In this document: piece by piece, positions 1 through 6,138 of the stretch | How the letters are laid out: each line of letters starts with the position of its first letter | Position numbering within the stretch: position 1 is the stretch's first letter | Assembly: GCA_030150595.1 (NCBI GenBank) | Contig: JASLFQ010000035.1 | Span: 1-7,046 of the forward strand | Length of the DNA: 7,046 nt | Direction: 5' to 3' | Origin: Aquirhabdus sp. | GTDB taxonomy: Bacteria > Pseudomonadota > Gammaproteobacteria > Pseudomonadales > Moraxellaceae | Position numbers and translations under genes: made by a program | Notes under the pieces: generated by a model | Databases searched by the model: none | What the model was told of the DNA's origin: nothing | What the model saw: only the letters and a program-made list of their open reading frames with translations

Positions 1-69
1 TAGGTCAGCATCTGTTTTGAGGGTTCTGGCAAACTCCGTTGCCAATGCCATTAATTGACTTTGATTCAT
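1..69 (-). CDS. IS256-family transposase, N-terminal fragment (runs off left edge)
   Basis: An open frame begins with ATG at 69 and continues to the window edge, giving 23 residues that start MNQSQLMALATEF and end near KTDADL. Such a beginning, a short polar start followed by an LA.EFA..LKT..DL helix, is typical of IS256-type (mutator-like) DDE transposases, where it precedes the conserved region with TVE.ALNAE. That region and the catalytic aspartates and glutamate are outside the window. A good ribosome binding site (GGAG, about 8 bases before the ATG) supports the start. The gene reads away from the truncated neighbour, toward the interior of the element. Whether the full transposase is intact cannot be judged here. 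Confidence 0.55.
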   Translation of the reverse strand, partial: MNQSQLMALATEFARTLKTDADL

Positions 70-141
70 GTGAATGTCTCCATCTGTCCCTTGTGAGGGT
101 AGCTAAGATTTTGACAGTTACACAGTTTTATTTACAGGCTC
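1..141 (-). mobile_element. Partial insertion sequence, probably IS256 family (transposase-proximal end)
   Basis: The left edge holds a minus-strand transposase start preceded by a short leader of about 70 bases. The outer boundary is placed near 141 because, read on the minus strand, a GAGCCTGTAAAT-type sequence begins there, which resembles the terminal repeats I know from IS256-family elements. The unrelated AT-rich gene at 132-548 also runs into this point and stops. The opposite end lies outside the window, so neither the inverted repeat pair nor the target duplication can be checked. The family is inferred from the transposase N-terminus alone, and the exact boundary could be off by several bases. 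Confidence 0.5.
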
Positions 142-548
142 GCCGATTCTAGTGCGCTTCTAAGCATTTGGTTTGTTTGCTTGTAATATTGTTTTGATAA
201 TAATATAAGTGCGGAGGATATGTCTGTCTGCGCTTCCAAAAGATATGGAATACCACAGGAGTTGATATCATCTACGCCTATAAACATTTCAAGAAATCGA
301 TTATAAGCAAAAGTGTACTTTAATGTTCCCACTGTAATCTCTTCTATATCCTCTCCCATAGTTGCAATACATGTTGTAGTTAATAGAGATGTGCCGTCAA
401 TATAGTCACAAAAGAGTTCTGCTTCATCCTCATTTAATTCGAAAGTGTAATATTCAACAAACTCAACAATATCACTACTTTCATCTATTGAATCCAGTGA
501 TTCGTTTATTAAAGGCTCACTATCTAATAAGCTTGTGAAGTGGTTCAT
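132..548 (-). CDS. Hypothetical acidic protein, probably 3'-truncated by the IS
   Basis: I do not recognise this gene. The best start is ATG at 548, giving MNHFTSLLDSEPL and 138 residues. An AGGAT ribosome binding site lies at 553-557. A longer frame reaching 629 would have to translate through the lon terminator at 581-615, so it is rejected. The protein is strongly acidic in its first 65 residues and has no signal peptide or obvious membrane segment. Near its end it has a helical stretch with LLSKQYYKQTNQMLRSALE, a pattern that in several uncharacterised helical bacterial proteins sits mid-protein and is followed by more helices. The last few codons and the TAA stop (132-134) seem to come from the IS end, so this is probably a 5' remnant. 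Base composition is clearly more AT-rich than lon. A TATAAT at 562-567 is too close to the start to be an ordinary promoter for it. Confidence 0.6.
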   Translation of the reverse strand: MNHFTSLLDSEPLINESLDSIDESSDIVEFVEYYTFELNEDEAELFCDYIDGTSLLTTTCIATMGEDIEEITVGTLKYTFAYNRFLEMFIGVDDINSCGIPYLLEAQTDISSALILLSKQYYKQTNQMLRSALESASL

Positions 549-580
549 TATTATCCTACTTATTATAAGTTTCTCAGAGT

Positions 581-615
581 AAAAAAGCCCCCAACCAAAG
601 TCGAGGGCTTTTTTT
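581..615 (-). terminator. Rho-independent terminator of lon
   Basis: The arms at 581-590 and 605-614 form a 10-bp stem made of a GCCC/GGGC core flanked by A/T pairs, with a 14-base loop. On the minus strand it ends in a run of T at 581-586 and lies 24 bases after the lon stop codon. Because A and T runs flank both sides it could act in both directions, but no plus-strand gene approaches it. Confidence 0.85.
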
Positions 616-638
616 ACATCACAAGACAATCATTCAAA

Positions 639-3077
639 TCAATGACGCGCCACACCCTTCGTTTCCTCTGGCTTAACCAACGCCACCTCAGGAATCTCAA
701 TCGGTAGCGGCTTAGGCATTTCGACTAATGCGGCTTTTAACACTTCATCAATCGTCTTAACCGCACGAATGTCCAAGCCTGCTTTGATGTTGTCAGGAAT
801 TTCATGCAGATCACGTAGATTCTCAGTTGGAATCAACACAATCTTCACGCCGCCGCGATGTGCAGCAAGTAATTTTTCCTTCAAACCACCAATTGGCAAG
901 ACCAAACCGCGCAAAGTCACTTCGCCCGTCATTGCGATATCTGCACGTACTGGAATACCAGTCATTGCAGACACCAATGCAGTCGTCAGACCAATACCTG
1001 CAGAAGGGCCATCTTTCGGTGTCGCGCCTTCAGGCATGTGGACGTGAATATCAGTTGTGCTGAACTTCTCGTAAGGAATGCCCAAGTCATCGCCGCGAGT
1101 ACGAACAACCGTCATTGCTGCTTTAATCGACTCTTGCATCACATCGCCGAGTGAACCTGTCGCGGTGTAAGCGCCTTTGCCTTTCACAGCAGCGGCTTCA
1201 ATCGTCAGTAACTCACCACCGACCGAAGTCCAAGCCAGACCCGTCACGCGACCAATCTGTGCATCTTCTTCCGCACGACCATAGTCGAACTTGTAGACAC
1301 CAGAATAATCAGCAAGATTGCTTTCATTCACGTCGATATGCACGTTCTTAGATTTGCTTGTCACGGCTTCTTTCACAACCTTACGGCAAATCTTCGATAC
1401 TTCGCGCTCAAGGTTACGCACGCCCGCTTCACGGGTATAACGACGAATCAAATCACGCACCGCATCTTCTTGAATGGTTAATTCTTTCAGCTTCAAGCCA
1501 TTTGACTTGATTGCTTTTGGAATCAAATAACGCTCAGCGATATTGACCTTCTCATCTTCGGTGTAGCCTGGCAAACGAATAACTTCCATACGATCCAAAA
1601 GTGGAGCAGGGATGTTCATGGTGTTTGCAGTACAAATAAACATCACTTCAGACAAGTCTAAATCGAGATCAAGGTAATGATCGTTAAACTTGTGGTTCTG
1701 TGATGGATCTAGTACCTCAAGCAATGCTGAAGCTGGATCGCCGCGATAATCCTGTGCCATCTTGTCGATTTCGTCGAGCAAGAACAGTGGGTTTTTTACG
1801 CCAACTTTGGACAAGTGTTGCACGATTTTGCCAGGCATCGCGCCAATATACGTACGACGATGACCACGAATCTCAGCTTCATCACGCACGCCGCCAAGCG
1901 CCATACGGACAAACTCACGACCTGTGGCTTTAGCAACCGATTCACCGAGTGAAGTTTTACCGACACCAGGAGGGCCGACTAAACACAAAATCGGGCCGCG
2001 TAATTGTTTGACGCGTGATTGCACAGCGAGAAACTCAACGATGCGCTCTTTGACTTCTTTCAGACCATAATGATCTTCATCCAAAATCTCTTGCGCTTTA
2101 TCGAGTTTGATCGCAACTTTCGAGGCTTTTAGCCACGGCGTGTTGAGAATCCAGTCAATATAGTTACGCACAACCGAGGCTTCGCTTGAAGCAGGTTGCA
2201 TCGCTTTCAATTTCTTGAATTCGCTTTCCGCTTTTTTACGCACGTCTTCAGGCAATTCGGCATCAAATAGGCGTTTCTCAAGTTCGCCCATTTCATCGAC
2301 ATCGCCTTCATTCATATCAGAAAGTTCACGTTGAATCACTTTCATTTTTTCATTCAGAAAGTATTCGCGTTGGTTCTTTTCCATTTGACGTTTGACGGAC
2401 TCATGCAAGCCTTGCTCAACTTTTTGCTCTTCAGATTGACGAAGCAAATAGTCAGTTAGTTCTTTGACATGATCGGCAATGTTGGCGTCTTCAAGGAACT
2501 TTTGTTTCACTTCGATCGCCAGTGGCGCACGCGTGGCAATGAAGTAAACCATTTCCAACAGTTCTGTAATCTTTTCAGATGCAGCGATCAATTCACGGCT
2601 GTTGCGTAATTTCGCTTCTGCGTATTGAGCGAACAGTTGTTGCAACGCCTCGCGCTCAGTTTTTTGAGCACTGGCGCTGATCTTGATCGGTGTTGGCTCT
2701 GGAGTCGTTTCGGCGCGCATGAAATCATCGTGATCGACAATTTTCACACGACGGGCGCGATATAAACCTTCGATGAGTACTTTGATGCAGTTATCATCAT
2801 TTTCATGATTCACGACTTGAACGATGCGGCTCACGGTACCGTATTGGTACAGATTGCTGTCATCGATGTCTTCGGTCAGTGAATCTTTTTGGGCGACGAC
2901 GAATACTAAGTCATCTTCTTCGCGTGCGATTTCAACCGCGCGAATAGACTTCGGACGTCCAACGAACAATGCAATTTGCATGTGTGGATACACCACGACA
3001 TCGCGTAATGCTAGTAACGGAAGAACGCGGTCAGTGGCTGTGATGTGCTCAACGCTGGTTTGTTTAGACTCTGTCAT
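639..3077 (-). CDS. lon: ATP-dependent serine protease Lon (endopeptidase La)
   Basis: Lon is a cytoplasmic homohexameric AAA+ protease that degrades misfolded proteins and specific unstable regulators. The 812-residue product is full length for a bacterial LonA (E. coli about 784). The N-terminal substrate-binding domain covers about residues 17-210, starting at LPLLALRDVVVYP, and is followed by a helical linker to about 320. The AAA+ module has the Walker A motif GPPGVGKT at 368-375, Walker B LFLLDEID at 431-438, and the sensor/arginine regions NIPAPLLDRMEVIRL and TREAGVRNLER. The protease domain carries the Ser-Lys dyad: Ser692 in KDGPSAG and Lys733 in GGLKEK. A proline- and glutamate-rich tail from about residue 785 is longer than in E. 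coli. ATG at 3077 is supported by AGGAG just upstream. The gene is apparently monocistronic, ending at a strong terminator. Candidate sigma70 and sigma32 promoters lie upstream. Confidence 0.98.
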   Translation of the reverse strand: MTESKQTSVEHITATDRVLPLLALRDVVVYPHMQIALFVGRPKSIRAVEIAREEDDLVFVVAQKDSLTEDIDDSNLYQYGTVSRIVQVVNHENDDNCIKVLIEGLYRARRVKIVDHDDFMRAETTPEPTPIKISASAQKTEREALQQLFAQYAEAKLRNSRELIAASEKITELLEMVYFIATRAPLAIEVKQKFLEDANIADHVKELTDYLLRQSEEQKVEQGLHESVKRQMEKNQREYFLNEKMKVIQRELSDMNEGDVDEMGELEKRLFDAELPEDVRKKAESEFKKLKAMQPASSEASVVRNYIDWILNTPWLKASKVAIKLDKAQEILDEDHYGLKEVKERIVEFLAVQSRVKQLRGPILCLVGPPGVGKTSLGESVAKATGREFVRMALGGVRDEAEIRGHRRTYIGAMPGKIVQHLSKVGVKNPLFLLDEIDKMAQDYRGDPASALLEVLDPSQNHKFNDHYLDLDLDLSEVMFICTANTMNIPAPLLDRMEVIRLPGYTEDEKVNIAERYLIPKAIKSNGLKLKELTIQEDAVRDLIRRYTREAGVRNLEREVSKICRKVVKEAVTSKSKNVHIDVNESNLADYSGVYKFDYGRAEEDAQIGRVTGLAWTSVGGELLTIEAAAVKGKGAYTATGSLGDVMQESIKAAMTVVRTRGDDLGIPYEKFSTTDIHVHMPEGATPKDGPSAGIGLTTALVSAMTGIPVRADIAMTGEVTLRGLVLPIGGLKEKLLAAHRGGVKIVLIPTENLRDLHEIPDNIKAGLDIRAVKTIDEVLKAALVEMPKPLPIEIPEVALVKPEETKGVARH

Positions 3078-3122
3078 AAATCACTCCTATGAAACATCAG
3101 CTTATTCGGTTGTCATGATTTA

Positions 3123-3150
3123 TTAATAATGCACGCTTGCAAAATTACAA
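3123..3150 (-). promoter_or_regulatory. Candidate sigma70 promoter of lon
   Basis: On the minus strand, TTGTAA (3145-3150) and TATTAA (3123-3128) are separated by 16 bases, with four of six consensus matches in each box. A start near 3116 would leave a leader of about 39 bases containing the AGGAG site before the lon ATG. Position and spacing are good but the boxes are only moderate. Confidence 0.4.
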
Positions 3151-3173
3151 GGGGCATTGTCACGAATTTCGTC
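3147..3173 (-). promoter_or_regulatory. Candidate heat-shock (sigma32) promoter of lon
   Basis: On the minus strand, GACGAAA (3167-3173) is followed after 12 bases by CCCCTTGT (3147-3154). This resembles the sigma32 pattern CTTGAAA, 11-16 bases, CCCCATNT: the -10 has one mismatch among its defined positions and the -35 matches in the GAAA half only. lon is a sigma32 gene in E. coli, which makes the match plausible. It overlaps the -35 of the sigma70 candidate, so the two could be alternatives. Confidence 0.4.
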
Positions 3174-3251
3174 TACCAATCGACGCGGATGATGTATCTG
3201 TTTCTTTTCTGAACGATTTAAGCAGTTAAAGTGAGAAGTTGGTTAATGTTT

Positions 3252-3270
3252 AAAAAGCAAAGAGCTTGCC
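3252..3270 (-). terminator. Weak candidate terminator downstream of fau
   Basis: A short hairpin (GCAAG paired with TTTGC around a CTC loop, 3257-3269) is followed on the minus strand by TTTTT (3252-3256). It lies about 40 bases after the fau stop and upstream of the lon promoters. The stem is only five pairs including a G-U, so termination would be inefficient. Confidence 0.35.
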
Positions 3271-3308
3271 AGTGTAATGTGGAATCAATATCAAAAAGAT
3301 CAGAAGCA

Positions 3309-3929
3309 TTAAAAACGTCGATAACCTGTCGGGGTTACAACTGCATGTAAGGGAATATCCCAACTGTTTCTATACAGCACGTCAACCCGCTGAAAATCGT
3401 AAGCTAATCCAACACGTGTCGGTTTGGATTTTTTCCCATTAGAGCAACCAGCCAACGTACGATCATAAAAACCGCCGCCCATACCCAAGCGATGACCTTT
3501 GAGATCAAAAGCGACTAAAGGCATAAATAAATAATCTAAGGATTTGACAGATACGCCGCGCTGCATAAGCGGTTGTTTCATGCCAAATCGATGCTTCATC
3601 ATGCGCTGATTTTGCCACTGATGTCGAGTAATTCGCGACCAAGAGAGTGGTTGATTGACCGAACGCACGACAGGCAGATAAACGGCTTTTCGTAGCTTAA
3701 AACATAGCTGAATCAATGCGCGTGTCGGCACTTCGCCAAACGCATCTAAATACAATCCCACTTTTTGTGAGTTAATAAATTGGGGTTCACGTCGAATATG
3801 ACGAACAATCGATTGTCCAGCATGTCGGCGAACATGGAGAGGCAGTGAGAGGCGTTGACGACGCATACTTTTGCGTAAAGATGCCGTATCCGTCGTGCTA
3901 TGTGTTGAGGGGTGTTGTAATTGTTTCAT
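3309..3929 (-). CDS. fau: 5-formyltetrahydrofolate cyclo-ligase (5,10-methenyltetrahydrofolate synthetase)
   Basis: This enzyme (also called YgfA or MTHFS) uses ATP and Mg2+ to convert 5-formyltetrahydrofolate to 5,10-methenyltetrahydrofolate, returning a storage folate to the one-carbon pool. The 206-residue product has the family features in order: the basic N-terminal helix LRKSMRRQRLSL (about 18-29), YLDAFGEVPT (60-69), YLPVV (84-88), the substrate-binding loop MPLVAFDLKGHRLGMGGGFYDR (136-157), and the C-terminal VGLAYDFQ...WDIPLHAVVTP. The match to E. coli YgfA is close at the GMGGGFYDRTL loop. ATG at 3929 gives about 16 extra residues before the conserved helix; its ribosome binding site (AGG, very close to the ATG) is poor, so the start is less certain. 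As in E. coli it lies just downstream of 6S RNA on the same strand, but here a strong terminator intervenes. Confidence 0.95.
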   Translation of the reverse strand: MKQLQHPSTHSTTDTASLRKSMRRQRLSLPLHVRRHAGQSIVRHIRREPQFINSQKVGLYLDAFGEVPTRALIQLCFKLRKAVYLPVVRSVNQPLSWSRITRHQWQNQRMMKHRFGMKQPLMQRGVSVKSLDYLFMPLVAFDLKGHRLGMGGGFYDRTLAGCSNGKKSKPTRVGLAYDFQRVDVLYRNSWDIPLHAVVTPTGYRRF

Positions 3930-4010
3930 GGCCTATTTTTATGCTTTATCACACAGAATTTCAATCATTTTTTATCAAATTGAGATATTCATCATTGGCT
4001 AATTACACAT

Positions 4011-4037
4011 AAAAAAACACCAGCTGGGGAGCTGGTG
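4011..4037 (-). terminator. Strong rho-independent terminator of 6S RNA
   Basis: A perfect 8-bp stem, CACCAGCT (4018-4025 as written) with AGCTGGTG (4030-4037), closes a four-base loop and on the minus strand is followed by seven T (4011-4017). It lies roughly 33 bases beyond the predicted mature 3' end of 6S RNA and about 80 bases before the fau start. It is directional, since there is no T run on the plus-strand side. Confidence 0.92.
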
Positions 4038-4069
4038 CGAAACTGATGCTTAAAATAAGCTAAAAAATA

Positions 4070-4251
4070 AGGTCTCCGAAAATGCCGCTAATAACCGTTA
4101 CCCTTGAACCCAATAAGGTTCAAGGAGGAGGCGCCGATGGCTCACAGGCTTTCTACTCGGGGGCAGACTTGCACACAGAACTAACAGAACGCATCCCATT
4201 AGGATGAAATCGGCTCAGGGGATTGGGCTACTTGGCGCGCACCTCAGAGAT
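4070..4251 (-). ncRNA. ssrS: 6S RNA (SsrS), RNA polymerase regulator
   Basis: 6S RNA binds sigma70 RNA polymerase holoenzyme by mimicking an open promoter and lowers transcription in stationary phase. On the minus strand the 5' part reads ATCTCTGAGGTGC, then CCAATCCCCTGAGCCGAT, which matches the conserved E. coli segment CCAGTCCCCTGAGCCGAT. The 3' part contains CCTTGAACC and GGTTCAAGG (stem arms 4102-4110 and 4117-4125), then AGCGGCATTTTCGGAGA, again very close to the E. coli molecule. The two ends pair to form the closing stem (TCTCTGAG with TTCGGAGA, one G-U). Length is about 182 bases against 184 in E. coli. The 5' end is set by the promoter at 4258-4285; the 3' end is by analogy and may differ by a few bases. 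The location between zapA and fau is the conserved one. Confidence 0.95.
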
Positions 4252-4257
4252 AAGCTA

Positions 4258-4285
4258 AGTATAGCGGCGTACTTAGTAGATGCAA
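4258..4285 (-). promoter_or_regulatory. Promoter of 6S RNA
   Basis: On the minus strand, TTGCAT (4280-4285) and TATACT (4258-4263, five of six to consensus) are 16 bases apart. They place the start at the A complementary to 4251, exactly where the conserved 6S 5' end begins. The -35 is weak (three of six). A second AT-rich -10-like TATATT (4328-4333) lies about 70 bases upstream and might be a distal promoter, but it has no -35 I can defend. Confidence 0.65.
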
Positions 4286-4390
4286 GGAAAACGCTGAAGC
4301 TTTTGGTAAACTAAGACCTGAGTGCCTAATATAAAACCATTTTTTGACTATTAATTAACTGTGTGGATTTGTTTCATCAGTATTATGGCA

Positions 4391-4425
4391 AACTCTAGCA
4401 GCAGCATTATTGTGTGGCTAGAGTT
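4391..4425. repeat. 9-bp perfect inverted repeat spanning the zapA stop codon
   Basis: AACTCTAGC (4391-4399) and GCTAGAGTT (4417-4425) are perfect inverted repeats around a 17-base spacer that contains the zapA TAA stop (4407-4409). In zapA mRNA this would fold into a stem-loop with the stop in its loop. No T run follows on the minus strand, so it is not a typical intrinsic terminator. It may protect the mRNA 3' end or mark the boundary with ssrS. Confidence 0.6.
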
Positions 4426-4712
4426 GCTTCTAAACGTTCGGTAAGCTGCTGAATGAGTTGTTTGACTTGATGCTTTTCTTTAGCGATTTCATCAGCGAAT
4501 GCTTTGAATTGATGCTCTAATTTGGCATGTTCCAATACCAAATTAAATGCGACCATCGCACCAATGCGTTCGGCTTCAAGGCGCGGCATTGCGATGCGTG
4601 TTTCGCGATATTTGTTTTCGAGTGCTCTTGCTGCTGCGTGAAGATTACGTTCCTCATTCGGCTCGCATTCAAACTTGTAGGTTTTATCAAAAATAATGAC
4701 TTCTGTTGGCAT
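4407..4712 (-). CDS. zapA: Cell division protein ZapA (Z-ring associated)
   Basis: ZapA is a small cytoplasmic protein that bundles FtsZ protofilaments and stabilises the Z-ring at midcell. The 101-residue product has the two-part ZapA fold: an N-terminal head (about residues 1-25) starting TEVIIFDKTYKFECEPNEE, which corresponds to the VDIQIFGRSLRVNCPPDQR region of E. coli ZapA, then a long helix with AARALENKYRE and ERIGAMVAFNLVLEHAKLE, ending in a C-terminal coiled coil (about 70-97). The family is usually 100-110 residues. AAGGA eight bases before the ATG supports the start. The coiled-coil gene 57 bases upstream is probably in the same transcript, and 6S RNA follows downstream, as in E. 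coli. Confidence 0.92.
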   Translation of the reverse strand: MPTEVIIFDKTYKFECEPNEERNLHAAARALENKYRETRIAMPRLEAERIGAMVAFNLVLEHAKLEHQFKAFADEIAKEKHQVKQLIQQLTERLEATLATQ

Positions 4713-4769
4713 GGGTTAATTCCTTTTCAAGCATGTCATGGCTTGATGATTATTAATATTGACTAATGA

Positions 4770-5237
4770 TTAGCTAGCATCTGCTGCTGTTTGACCGAGC
4801 ATAGACAAGCGATGAATAATGGCTTCAACTTTTTGTTTAGCAAAATCATTTTTGCGTAACAATGCATCGCGTTCAGCTTCCAATTGCGCCTTGGTTTCGT
4901 TGAACTGTGCATACTGCTGTTCTAACGTTTGTTTGCTTTGTTCAAGGGCGGTGATTTGTTGCTGAGCATGAGCGTGTTGTTCAGTTAATTCAATGTGTGC
5001 AAGTTCCAGAGCTTCGTGACGGCTAGTCAGCTCTAACTTCTCTTGTTCACTCTGCGAATGTAATGCTTGTAGCTGTTCGACTTTTTCTTGTAGTGCAATT
5101 CGGGCTTCTTCATCTTCTGGATTCACAGTTGGGATAGCCAGTTGCTCTTGAAGCTGCTGGTTTTCAAGTCGTTTGGCGTGTAGTTGCTCAGTTAAGCGAC
5201 TGATGAGTGTTTGTAAGTGTTGAAGTTCTGCTAACAT
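4770..5237 (-). CDS. Coiled-coil protein upstream of zapA (ZapB/TIGR02449-like, function unproven)
   Basis: The chosen start, ATG at 5237, gives 155 residues beginning MLAELQHLQTLISRL. The frame extends to a TTG at 5312, but that TTG is the -35 box of a strong promoter whose transcript begins near 5276, so upstream codons cannot be made from it. An ATG at 5264 would have almost no leader. The ribosome binding site before 5237 is weak. Nearly the whole protein (about residues 3-135) is heptad-like and rich in Leu, Gln, Glu and Ala, with no membrane segment, so it should be a long cytoplasmic coiled coil. A short coiled-coil protein (TIGR02449 type) is commonly encoded next to zapA in gammaproteobacteria, and ZapB, also a coiled coil, binds ZapA. 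A Z-ring role is therefore suggested by position and shape only; coiled-coil similarity is poor evidence of homology. Confidence 0.75.
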   Translation of the reverse strand: MLAELQHLQTLISRLTEQLHAKRLENQQLQEQLAIPTVNPEDEEARIALQEKVEQLQALHSQSEQEKLELTSRHEALELAHIELTEQHAHAQQQITALEQSKQTLEQQYAQFNETKAQLEAERDALLRKNDFAKQKVEAIIHRLSMLGQTAADAS

Positions 5238-5282
5238 GATTTCGTCGCCGTGATTTTTGTACATCTGATTACAGTGATCGCT

Positions 5283-5312
5283 AATATAGTTGGCACAGGC
5301 TAGCCGGGTCAA
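5283..5312 (-). promoter_or_regulatory. Sigma70 promoter for the coiled-coil gene and zapA
   Basis: On the minus strand, TTGACC (5307-5312) and TATATT (5283-5288) each match five of six consensus bases and are separated by 18 bases. The predicted start is near 5276, giving a leader of about 39 bases to the ATG at 5237. This is the best promoter match in the window and probably drives the coiled-coil gene and zapA together. Confidence 0.65.
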
Positions 5313-5447
5313 CTAGATCGCTGTATATAGCTGTTTTTTTAGTTGCAGTATCGTAGCTGGCTATTCAAAACAGGTTTATATTATCGGCTGTGAGTGAATC
5401 AGGTATTCATTCGAATTGTTTTTAGTTTTTTATAAAGGGTTTCTGCA

Positions 5448-6092
5448 ATGCATGATGATGCGTCTGGTTGGACAGAATGGGAAGGTCGCTTTTCAAAAGT
5501 GTCTGAATTGTCAGGTGCAAGTGAGTTGCATGGTTTATTGACGGGTATTGTTGTCGTGTCAGAACCGCCAACGGGCGAAGAATGGCAGGCAATTTTGGCA
5601 CGTATTGGATTTGAGCCATTGCCAGAAGAGGCGTTGCGTTTATTGACCGAAGAAGGAGAAGATGCAGCGGCGGCACTTGCAGATGATAATCTCGATTATT
5701 CACCGCTATTGCCTGATGACGATCATCCTTTGATCGAGCGCGTTGAGGCGTTGGCAAGTTGGAGCAGTGGCGTGTTGTTAGGTTTTGGCTTAACTGGCGG
5801 GAAGATTCGTAAAGATGAAGCAGAAATCTTAAAAAGTCTGAGTGATGTTGCAGGTTTGCTCTATAACGACGAAGACGATGATGAAGAAGGCGAAGAAAGC
5901 TATACCGACTTGGTTGAGTTTGCACGTTTAATTCCGGTGAGCTTAGGGGTTGGGCGCGAGCGTTTGCCTGTATCGAGAACAACGTTGTTGACAGGTAAAC
6001 CTATTGTTTCGCCAAATGAACATTTTCATGATGAAGCTGAAGTCATCGATGTTCCAGTGGTTGAGGTATTCAATCCAGAAAGACCTTCTTAG
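5448..6092 (+). CDS. ygfB: YgfB family protein (UPF0149 / YecA-YgfB)
   Basis: This is a member of the UPF0149 family, small all-helical cytoplasmic proteins usually encoded just before pepP. In Pseudomonas aeruginosa YgfB is known to dampen the AlpA regulator of peptidoglycan-recycling and beta-lactam resistance genes; no general biochemical activity is established. The 214-residue product shows the family pattern: SELHGLLTGIV at about 25-35 (E. coli AEMHGLISGM), PLIERVEALASWSSGVLLGFGL at 94-115 (E. coli DRADALAGWVNHFLLGLGV), and the acidic run YNDEDDDEEGEESYTDLVEFAR at 139-160 (E. coli [22 protein letters not shown]). It is about 20 residues longer than E. coli YgfB, with a divergent C-terminal tail. 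AGGG at about nine bases before the ATG supports the start. pepP begins 46 bases downstream, so the two are probably co-transcribed. Confidence 0.92.
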   Translation: MHDDASGWTEWEGRFSKVSELSGASELHGLLTGIVVVSEPPTGEEWQAILARIGFEPLPEEALRLLTEEGEDAAAALADDNLDYSPLLPDDDHPLIERVEALASWSSGVLLGFGLTGGKIRKDEAEILKSLSDVAGLLYNDEDDDEEGEESYTDLVEFARLIPVSLGVGRERLPVSRTTLLTGKPIVSPNEHFHDEAEVIDVPVVEVFNPERPS

Positions 6093-6138
6093 CACTGTCA
6101 TATTTCATACTTATTATTTCCGATTGGATTGTTTTTTA

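Noticed and set aside
562..567. Perfect TATAAT on the minus strand before the hypothetical gene
   Set aside because: Transcription would start about seven bases before the ATG, inside the ribosome binding site, and no acceptable -35 exists in the terminator sequence upstream.
549..629. N-terminal extension of the hypothetical gene up to 629
   Set aside because: It would translate through the lon terminator hairpin. The ATG at 548 has its own ribosome binding site.
769..1933. Several plus-strand open frames inside lon
   Set aside because: They are antisense shadows of the conserved lon coding sequence, with no ribosome binding sites or family features.
4527..4766. Plus-strand open frame over zapA
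   Set aside because: Antisense to zapA, with cysteine- and phenylalanine-rich composition typical of a shadow frame.
5377..5384. TATATT/TATTAT as a ygfB promoter -10
   Set aside because: No -35 with reasonable spacing can be defended. ygfB must have a promoter in 5313-5447, but I cannot place it.
5395..5416. Short palindromes (TGAAT...ATTCA and ATTCGAAT) upstream of ygfB
   Set aside because: They are short and AT-rich, expected by chance at this composition. There is no repeat copy or known operator match.
5422..5982. Minus-strand 186-codon frame over ygfB
   Set aside because: It overlaps the conserved ygfB frame entirely and has low-complexity His/Leu/Arg-rich content expected of an antisense shadow.
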